Origin: Cyanophora paradoxa
Lineage: Eukaryota > Glaucocystophyceae > Cyanophorales > Cyanophoraceae
Direction: 5' to 3'
Length of the DNA: 64,000 bases
Assembly: GCA_004431415.1 (NCBI GenBank)
Contig: QPMI01000040.1
Span: forward strand, 452,322-516,321
Shown: positions 57,001 to 64,000 of the stretch, piece after piece
How the letters are laid out: each line of letters starts with the position of its first letter
Numbering within the stretch: position 1 is the stretch's first letter
The notes under the pieces: generated by a model
Seen by the model: the letters and a program-made list of their open reading frames with translations, nothing else
The model's database searches: none
Told to the model about the DNA's origin: nothing
Program-made: the position numbers and the translations under genes

Positions 57001-60000
57001 CAGCACGTTCAGCCCGCCGTTTGCGTTCACCAGGCCAGCGCTTGACGTCGTCCCGCTCACGCTCGCCGAGCCCAGCACCGTCAGCAGGCCCGTGCTCGTC
57101 ACCGTGCCCGTCACTCCCAGGGCGCCCGTAGCCAGCACGTTCCCTGAGGCGTCCACCACGAACTTGTTCGTGCCCACCGCGAGCCCTCCTTCCATCGAGA
57201 ACGAGCCCAGCAGCGAGAGGAGGCCCGTGCTCGTCACAGTGCCCGTCACGCCCAGCGATCCGGTCACCAGCGCATTGCCCGAGGCGTCAACCGCGAAACG
57301 GTTCGACAGCACGTTCAGCCCCCCGTTCGCGTTCACCAGGCCCGCGCTGGTGGTGGTCCCCGCCACGCTCGCCGAGCCCAGCACCGTCAGCAGGCCCGTG
57401 CTCGTCACCGTGCCCGTCACGCCCAGCGACCCCGTCGCAAGCGCGTTGCCCGACATGTCCACCACGAACTGATTCCACCTCACGTTCAGCCCGCTGTTCG
57501 CGTTCAGCAGCCCCGTCGACGTCAGCGTGCCCGTCACCCCGACCATGCCTGTCGCCAGCGCGTTGCCCGAGATATCGACCGCGAAACGGTTCGACAGCAC
57601 GTTCAGCCCGCCGTTCGCGTTCACCAGGCCCGCGCTTGACGTCGTCCCGCTCACGCTCGCCGAGCCCAGCACCGTCAGCAGGCCCGTGCTCGTCACCGTG
57701 CCCGTCACTCCCAGGGCGCCCGTAGCCAGCACGTTCCCTGAGGCGTCCACCACGAACTTGTTCATGCCCACCGCGAGCCCTCCTTCCATCGAGAACGAGC
57801 CCAGCAGCGAGAGGAGGCCCGTGCTCGTCACAGTGCCCGTCACGCCCAGCGATCCGGTCACCAGCGCATTGCCCGAGGCGTCAACCGCGAAACGGTTCGA
57901 CAGCACGTTCAGCCCGCCGTTCGCGTTCACCAGGCCGCGCTGGTGGTGGTCCCCGCCACGCTCGCCGAGCCCAGCACCGTCAGCAGGCCGTGCTCGTCAC
58001 CGTGCCCGTCACGCCCAGCGACCCCGTCGCAAGCGCGTTGCCCGACATGTCCACCACGAACTGATTCCACCTCACGTTCAGCCCGCTGTTCGCGTTCAGC
58101 AGCCCGTCGACGTCAGCGTGCCCGTCACCCCGACCATGCCTGTCGCCAGCGCGTTGCCCGAGATATCGACCGCGAAACGGTTCGACAGCACGTTCAGCCC
58201 GCCGTTCGCGTTCACCAGGCCGCGCTTGACGTCGTCCCGCTCACGCTCGCCGAGCCCAGCACCGTCAGCAGGCCCGTGCTGGTTACCGTGCCCGTCACTC
58301 CCAGGGCGCCCGTAGCCCGCACGTTCCCTGAGGCGTCCACCACGAACTTGTTCGTGCCCACCGCGAGCCCTCCTTCCATCGAGAACGAGCCCAGCAGCGA
58401 GAGGAGGCCCGTGCTCGTCACAGTGCCCGTCACGCCCAGCGATCCGGTCACCAGCGCATTGCCCGAGGCGTCAACCGCGAAACGGTTCGACAGCACGTTC
58501 AGCCCGCCGTTCGCGTTCACCAGGCCCGCGCTGGTGGTGGTCCCCGCCACGCTCGCCGAGCCCAGCACCGTCAGCAGGCCCGTGCTCGTCACCGTGCCCG
58601 TCACGCCCAGCGACCCCGTCGCAAGCGCGTTGCCCGACATGTCCACCACGAACTGATTCCACCTCACGTTCAGCCCACCGTTCGCGTTCAGCAGCCCCGT
58701 CGACGTCAGCGTGCCCGTCACCCCGACCATGCCTGTCGCCAGCGCGTTGCCCGAGATATCGACCGCGAAACGGTTCGACAGCACGTTCAGCCCGCCGTTT
58801 GCGTTCACCAGGCCCGCGCTTGACGTCGTCCCGCTCACGCTCGCCGAGCCCAGCACCGTCAGCAGGCCCGTGCTCGTCACCGTGCCCGTCACTCCCAGGG
58901 CGCCCGTAGCCAGCACGTTCCCTGAGGCGTCCACCACGAACTTGTTCGTGCCCACCGCGAGCCCTCCTTCCATCGAGAACGAGCCCAGCAGCGAGAGGAG
59001 GCCCGTGCTCGTCACAGTGCCCGTCACGCCCAGCGATCCGGTCACCAGCGCATTGCCCGAGGCGTCAACCGCGAAACGGTTCGACAGCACGTTCAGCCCC
59101 CCGTTCGCGTTCACCAGGCCCGCGCTGGTGGTGGTCCCCGCCACGCTCGCCGAGCCCAGCACCGTCAGCAGGCCCGTGCTCGTCACCGTGCCCGTCACGC
59201 CCAGCGACCCCGTCGCAAGCGCGTTGCCCGACATGTCCACCACGAACTGATTCCACCTCACGTTCAGCCCGCTGTTCGCGTTCAGCAGCCCCGTCGACGT
59301 CAGCGTGCCCGTCACCCCGACCATGCCTGTCGCCAGCGCGTTGCCCGAGATATCGACCGCGAAACGGTTCGACAGCACGTTCAGCCCGCCGTTCGCGTTC
59401 ACCAGGCCCGCGCTTGACGTCGTCCCGCTCACGCTCGCCGAGCCCAGCACCGTCAGCAGGCCCGTGCTCGTCACCGTGCCCGTCACTCCCAGGGCGCCCG
59501 TAGCCAGCACGTTCCCTGAGGCGTCCACCACGAACTTGTTCATGCCCACGCGAGCCCTCCTTCCATCGAGAACGAGCCCAGCAGCGAGAGGAGGCCCGTG
59601 CTCGTCACAGTGCCCGTCACGCCCAGCGATCCGGTCACCAGCGCATTGCCCGAGGCGTCAACCGCGAAACGGTTCGACAGCACGTTCAGCCCGCCGTTCG
59701 CGTTCACCAGGCCCGCGCTGGTGGTGGTCCCGCCACGCTCGCCGAGCCCAGCACCGTCAGCAGGCCCGTGCTCGTCACCGTGCCCGTCACGCCCAGCGAC
59801 CCCGTCGCAAGCGCGTTGCCCGACATGTCCAACACGAACTGATTCCACCTCACGTTCAGCCCGCTGTTCGCGTTCAGCAGCCCCGTCGACGTCAGCGTGC
59901 CCGTCACCCCGACCATGCCTGTCGCCAGCGCGTTGCCCGAGATATCGACCGCGAAACGGTTCGACAGCACGTTCAGCCCGCCGTTCGCGTTCACCAGGCC

Positions 60001-63000
60001 CGCGCTTGACGTCGTCCCGCTCACGCTCGCCGAGCCCAGCACCGTCAGCAGGCCCGTGCTGGTCACCGTGCCCGTCACTCCCAGGGCGCCCGTAGCCAGC
60101 ACGTTCCCTGAGGCGTCCACCACGAACTTGTTCATGCCCACCGCGAGCCCTCCTTCCATCGAGAACGAGCCCAGCAGCGAGAGGAGGCCCGTGCTCGTCA
60201 CAGTGCCCGTCACGCCCAGCGATCCGGTCACCAGCGCATTGCCCGAGGCGTCAACCGCGAAACGGTTCGACAGCACGTTCAGCCCGCCGTTCGCGTTCAC
60301 CAGGCCCGCGCTGGTGGTGGTCCCCGCCACGCTCGCCGAGCCCAGCACCGTCAGCAGGCCCGTGCTCGTCACCGTGCCCGTCACGCCCAGCGACCCCGTC
60401 GCAAGCGCGTTGCCCGACATGTCCACCACGAACTGATTCCACCTCACGTTCAGCCCGCTGTTCGCGTTCAGCAGCCCCGTCGACGTCAGCGTGCCCGTCA
60501 CCCCGACCATGCCTGTCGCCAGCGCGTTGCCCGAGATATCGACCGCGAAACGGTTCGACAGCACGTTCAGCCCGCCGTTCGCGTTCACCAGGCCCGCGCT
60601 TGACGTCGTCCCGCTCACGCTCGCCGAGCCCAGCACCGTCAGCAGGCCCGTGCTCGTCACCGTGCCCGTCACTCCCAGGGCGCCCGTAGCCAGCACGTTC
60701 CCTGAGGCGTCCACCACGAACTTGTTCATGCCCACCGCGAGCCCTCCTTCCATCGAGAACGAGCCCAGCAGCGAGAGGAGGCCCGTGCTCGTCACAGTGC
60801 CCGTCACGCCCAGCGATCCGGTCACCAGCGCATTGCCCGAGGCGTCAACCGCGAAACGGTTCGACAGCACGTTCAGCCCCCCGTTCGCGTTCACCAGGCC
60901 CGCGCTGGTGGTGGTCCCCGCCACGCTCGCCGAGCCCAGCACCGTCAGCAGGCCCGTGCTCGTCACCGTGCCCGTCACGCCCAGCGACCCCGTCGCAAGC
61001 GCGTTGCCGACATGTCCACCACGAACTGATTCCACCTCACGTTCAGCCCGCTGTTCGCGTTCAGCAGCCCCGTCGACGTCAGCGTGCCCGTCACCCCGAC
61101 CATGCCTGTCGCCAGCGCGTTGCCCGAGATATCGACCGCGAAACGGTTCGACAGCACGTTCAGCCCGCCGTTCGCGTTCACCAGGCCCGCGCTTGACGTC
61201 GTCCCGCTCACGCTCGCCGAGCCCAGCACCGTCAGCAGGCCCGTGCTCGTCACCGTGCCCGTCACTCCCAGGGCGCCCGTAGCCAGCACGTTCCCTGAGG
61301 CGTCCACCACGAACTTGTTCATGCCCACCGCGAGCCCTCCTTCCATCGAGAACGAGCCCAGCAGCGAGAGGAGGCCCGTGCTCGTCACAGTGCCCGTCAC
61401 GCCCAGCGATCCGGTCACCAGCGCATTGCCCGAGGCGTCAACCGCGAAACGGTTCGACAGCACGTTCAGCCCGCCGTTCGCGTTCACCAGGCCCGCGCTG
61501 GTGGTGGTCCCCGCCACGCTCGCCGAGCCCAGCACCGTCAGCAGGCCCGTGCTCGTCACCGTGCCCGTCACTCCCAGGGCGCCCGTAGCTAGCACGTTTC
61601 CTGAGGCGTCCACCACGAACTTGTTCGTGCCTACCGACAACCCGCCTTCAATAGAGAACGACCCAAGCACCGTCAGCAGGCCCGTGCTCGTCACCGTGCC
61701 CGTGACACCCAGCGACCCCGTTGCGAGCACGTTGCCCGACATGTCCACCACGAACTGGTTCCACCTCACGTTCAGCCCGCCGTTCGCGTTCAGCAGCCCC
61801 GTCGACGTCACGGTCCCCGTCACCCCGACCATGCCCGTCGCCAGCGTGTTGCCCGAGATATCGATGCTAAGCTGGTTCCACCTCACGTTCAGCCCGCCGT
61901 TCGCGTTCAGCAGCCCCGTCGACGTCACGGTCCCCGTCACCCCGACCATGCCCGTCGCCAGCGTGTTGCCCGACATGTCCACCACGAACTGATTCCACCT
62001 CACGTTCAGCCCGCCGTTCGCGTTCAGCAGCCCCGTCGACGTCACGGTCCCCGTTACCCCGACCATGCCCGTCGCCAGCGTGTTGCCCGACATGTCCACC
62101 ACAAATTGATTCCACCTCACGTTCAACCCGCCGTTTGCGTTCAGCAGCCCCGTCGACGTCACGGTCCCCGTCACCCCGACCATGCCCGTCGCCAGCGTGT
62201 TGCCCGACATATCAACAACGAACTGATTCCACCTCACGTTCAGCCCGCCGTTCGCGTTCAGCAGCCCCGTCGACGTCACGGTCCCCGTCACCCCGACCAT
62301 GCCCGTCGCCAGCGTGTTGCCCGACATATCGATGCTAAGCTGGTTCCACCTCACGTTCAGCCCGCCGTTCGCGTTCAGCAGCCCCGTCGACGTCACGGTC
62401 CCCGTCACCCCGACCATGCCCGTCGCCAGCGTGTTGCCTGATAGGTCGACGCTAAAGTGGTTCCACCTCACGTTCAGCCCGCCGTTCGCGTTCAGCAGCC
62501 CCGTCGACGTCACGGTCCCCGTTACCCCGACCATGCCCGTCGCCAGCGTGTTGCCGGACATGTCCACCACAAATTGATTCCACCTCACGTTCAGCCCGCC
62601 GTTCGCGTTCAGCAGCCCCGTCGACGTCACGGTCCCCGTTACCCCGACCATGCCCGTCGCCAGCGTGTTGCCCGACATGTCCACCACAAATTGATTCCAC
62701 CTCACGTTCAACCCGCCGTTTGCGTTCAGCAGCCCCGTCGACGTCACGGTCCCCGTCACCCGGACCATGCCCGTCGCCAGCGTGTTGCCCGACATATCAA
62801 CAACGAACTGATTCCACCTCACGTTCAGCCCGCCGTTCGCGTTCAGCAGCCCCGTTGACGTCACGGTCCCCGTCATCCCCACCATGCCCGTCGCCAGCGT
62901 GTTGCCCGAGATATCGATGCTAAGCTGGTTCCACCTCACGTTCAGCCCGCCGTTCGCGTTCAGCAGCCCCGTCGACGTCACGGTCCCCGTCACCCCGACC

Positions 63001-64000
63001 ATGCCCGTCGCCAGCGTGTTGCCTGATAGGTCGACGCCGAAGTGGTTCCACCTCACGTTCAGCCCGCCGTTCGCGTTCAGCAGCCCCGTCGACGTCACGG
63101 TCCCCGTCACCCCGACCATGCCCGTCGCCAGCGTGTTGCCCGACATGTCCACCACGAACTGATTCCACCTCACGTTCAGCCCGCCGTTCGCGTTCAGCAG
63201 CCCCGTCGACGTCACGGTCCCCGTCACTCCGACCATGCCCGTCGCCAGCGTGTTGCCCGACATATCGATGCTAAGCTGGTTCCACCTCACATTCAGCCCG
63301 CCGTTCGCGTTCAGCAGCCCCGTCGACGTCACGGTCCCCGTCACCCCGACCATGCCCGTCGCCAGCGTGTTGCCCGACATATCAACAACGAACTGATTCC
63401 ACCTCACGTTCAGCCCGCCGTTCGCGTTCAGCAGCCCCGTCGACGTCACGGTCCCCGTCACCCCGACAATGCCCGTCGCCAGCGTGTTGCCCGAGATATC
63501 GATGCTAAGCTGGTTCCACCTCACGTTCAGGCCGCCGTTCGCGTTCAGCAGCCCCGTCGACGTCACGGTCCCCGTCACCCCGACCATGCCCGTCGCCAGC
63601 GTGTTGCCCGACATGTCCACCACGAACTGATTCCACCTCACGTTCAGCCCGCCGTTCGCGTTCAACAGGGCCGTCGATGTGACAGTGCCCGTCAATCCGG
63701 TCATTCCTGTCGCAAGCACGTTGCCAGACGAGTCAACAATGAACTTGTTTGTGCCGATCGCAAGGCTTCCCGCAAATATGAACGGCCCGAGGACGTGAAG
63801 AGCTCCAGTGGCCGTCAATGTGCCGGTGACGCCAAGGGCGCCAGTAACCATGGTATTGCCAGACATGTCCACCGCGAACTGGTTCCACCTCACGTTCAGC
63901 CCGCCGTTCGCGTTCAGCAGCCCCGTCGACGTCACGGTCCCCGTCACCCCGACCATGCCCGTCGCCAGCGTGTTGCCCGAGATATCGATGCTAAGCTGGT
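36006..64000 (-). CDS. Giant modular repeat protein, tail-fibre-stalk-like (5' end outside window)
   Basis: One minus-strand frame is open without a stop for 6,025 codons (54535-36458). The same repeats continue to the right edge, giving about 9,200 residues in the window. The basic module is 39 residues: GLLNANGGLNVRWNQFVVDM then SGN, ATG and LGVTGTVTST. It alternates with an 18-residue spacer (GLLTVLGSASVSGTTTSA) and a 45-residue variant (GLLSLLGSFSMEGGLAVGTN then KFVVDASGN). The core repeats lack Pro, Cys and Tyr almost completely and are rich in Gly, Thr, Ser, Val, Leu and Asn. The F-x-V-D-x-SGN...TG-LGVTG pattern resembles stalks of phage and viral tail fibres. After a last module (GGVNVGTNKFTVSASDG), intron 36475-36415 (61 nt) leads to a unique cap: YTGNAATTYSIAAS...VNCSGTTSVYNVYLPQC. 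Two ends are possible: splicing intron 36260-36166 gives a Cys-containing end stopping at 36006, while retaining it gives a hydrophobic stretch and a stop at 36056. A fibrous surface or secreted protein is inferred; no signal peptide is visible because the N-terminus lies outside. Confidence 0.85.
36480..39060 (-). repeat. Diverged C-terminal modules with a 603-bp tandem duplication
   Basis: The C-terminal 2.6 kb of the giant exon holds the most diverged modules (LLNADGGINVATSMFTVDAA, INANGGVTVMGTMFTVDASG, LLHAIGGINVRLNRLTVDAS). A block of 603 bp (201 codons) is tandemly repeated: 37776-38378 and 38379-38981 share the order INVRSNRFVVD, MFTVDAAGNVGVSGTLSVSG and LNVAANKFVVTSSGS. A partial third copy lies just downstream in the protein (37,260-37,775). 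Divergence increases towards the C-terminus, as expected if array ends escape homogenisation. Confidence 0.85.
39061..47396 (-). repeat. Mixed array of 171-bp and 135-bp units
   Basis: This section combines a 57-codon unit (171 bp: GLLTVLGSASVSGTTTSA plus GLVNANGGLNVLSNRFAVDI, SGN, VTG...TST) with a 45-codon unit (135 bp: SLLGSFSMDGGLAVGTNKFV and so on), in changing numbers and order. Units are near-identical in nucleotide sequence, with substitutions concentrated at a few codons (ISGN/ASGN, SNRF/ANRF, TSAG/TSVG). Confidence 0.9.
43509..47396 (-). repeat. 1,944-bp tandem duplication within the giant gene
   Basis: The two blocks 45453-47396 and 43509-45452 are adjacent and near-identical. Rare markers occur in the same order at an offset of exactly 1,944 bp (648 codons): the module RWNQFVVDMSGNAVATG (ends at 47396 and 45452), VHANGG (about 46,470 and 44,530) and SGNALLTGSLG. 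The copies differ at a few positions such as SGNTLVTG versus SGNMLVTG. This is a recent in-frame duplication of an already composite segment. Confidence 0.9.
47397..61650 (-). repeat. Homogenised 594-bp higher-order repeat array
   Basis: About 24 head-to-tail copies of a 594-bp unit encoding 198 residues in six parts of 39+18+39+45+18+39. The four beta modules are marked by RWNQFVVDM, LSNRFAVDA, GTNKFVVDA and LSNRFAVDI, and the two spacers by VAGTTTSA and VSGTTSSA. Period markers recur at 47451, 48045, 48639, 49233 and so on. Copies differ by only a few substitutions; from about 54.5 kb onwards some are 1-8 bases short. The logic resembles higher-order satellite repeats, but in frame and coding. 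Confidence 0.93.
54536..61010 (-). other. Cluster of single-base deletions breaking the giant frame
   Basis: Compared with neighbouring copies of the 594-bp unit, bases are missing mostly within short C or G runs. Examples: GCCGCC for GCCCGCC at about 54541, ATGCTG for ATGCCTG at about 54598, CGCTGTGG at about 54988, CACCCAG for CACGCCCAG at about 55648, GGTGTCCC at about 56760, AGGCCG at about 57932, CCCACGCG at about 59548 and TTGCCGAC at about 61007. At least 20 such events fall in 6.5 kb, whereas the 18 kb from 54535 to 36458 has none. Consensus error in a near-identical array is the simplest explanation; real decay cannot be excluded. Confidence 0.8.
61690..64000 (-). repeat. 117-bp tandem array at the N-terminal side, with 585-bp super-period
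   Basis: About 19 head-to-tail 39-codon modules (LLNANGGLNVRWNQFVVDMS, GNTLATGMVGVTG and so on) without the 18-residue spacers used further on. Variants alternate: QFVVDMS, QLSIDIS/QLSIDMS and HFGVDLS/HFSVDLS. The HF variant recurs at an offset of 585 bp (5 x 117), so a five-module higher-order unit is forming. At 63,660-63,850 two unusual modules interrupt it (STALLNANGG; LHVLGPFIFAGSLAIGTNKF). Confidence 0.9.

Noticed and set aside
36458-64000. CRISPR array or non-coding satellite
   Set aside because: Units are 117-594 bp without short unique spacers, and the reading frame is conserved over 18 kb, which non-coding satellites would not maintain.
36006-64000. Giant polyketide synthase or autotransporter adhesin
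   Set aside because: No ketosynthase, acyltransferase or carrier motifs are present, and there is no bacterial anchor domain; the gene contains introns.

Overview
This window is nuclear DNA of a eukaryote, most likely a GC-rich photosynthetic microalga of the haptophyte/pelagophyte kind. The evidence is short spliceosomal introns in every well-resolved gene, many of them with GC rather than GT donors, a cytosolic-type uS8 ribosomal protein split by an intron, and a plant-type DPE2 glucanotransferase. The lineage is an inference. No bacterial operon, CRISPR array, rRNA or convincing tRNA gene is visible.

Layout, left half (1-26.8 kb), dense intron-rich genes. 1-7750 (+): 3' part of a large polytopic receptor-like protein (KNH-like and PKD/REJ-like ectodomains, a vWA-like segment, TRP-like membrane region). 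13102-8394 (-): complete DPE2-type 4-alpha-glucanotransferase with both N-terminal starch-binding modules. 14269-13761 (-): RPS15A (uS8). 14468-16213 (+): ankyrin/FYVE-like zinc finger/coiled-coil protein, divergent from RPS15A. 17496-23696 (+): protein with about 11 IQ calmodulin-binding motifs and duplicated exons. 26760-24759 (-): SAM-like domain joined to a multipass membrane protein of unknown family. Introns of the first two genes and of the SAM gene share a sense-oriented GTACCCC motif at or near their ends.

Middle (26.8-36 kb), gene-poor and repeat-rich: a (TA)44 microsatellite, a 20-bp GC minisatellite, a cluster of 31-bp inverted and tandem repeats, one unrecognised multi-exon gene (about 34.07-31.07 kb, -) with a zinc-knuckle-like motif, and a probable retroelement 3' end (hairpin plus poly-A on the minus strand).

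Right half (36-64 kb): one giant minus-strand gene that runs off the right edge. It encodes roughly 9,200 residues in this window (one uninterrupted frame of 6,025 codons) made of about 190 beta-type modules of the pattern ...N(R/K/Q)F-V-D-x-SGN...TG-LGVTGT-TST. These are organised in nested tandem repeats: 117-bp units grouped by five (585 bp), a homogenised 594-bp (198-aa) higher-order repeat, a 1,944-bp tandem duplication and a 603-bp duplication. A spliced non-repetitive C-terminal cap follows. The modules resemble phage and viral tail-fibre stalks, so a giant fibrous surface or secreted protein is the best inference. It is the most unusual object in the window.

Neighbouring genes do not form a pathway; they look like independent eukaryotic transcription units in convergent and divergent pairs.
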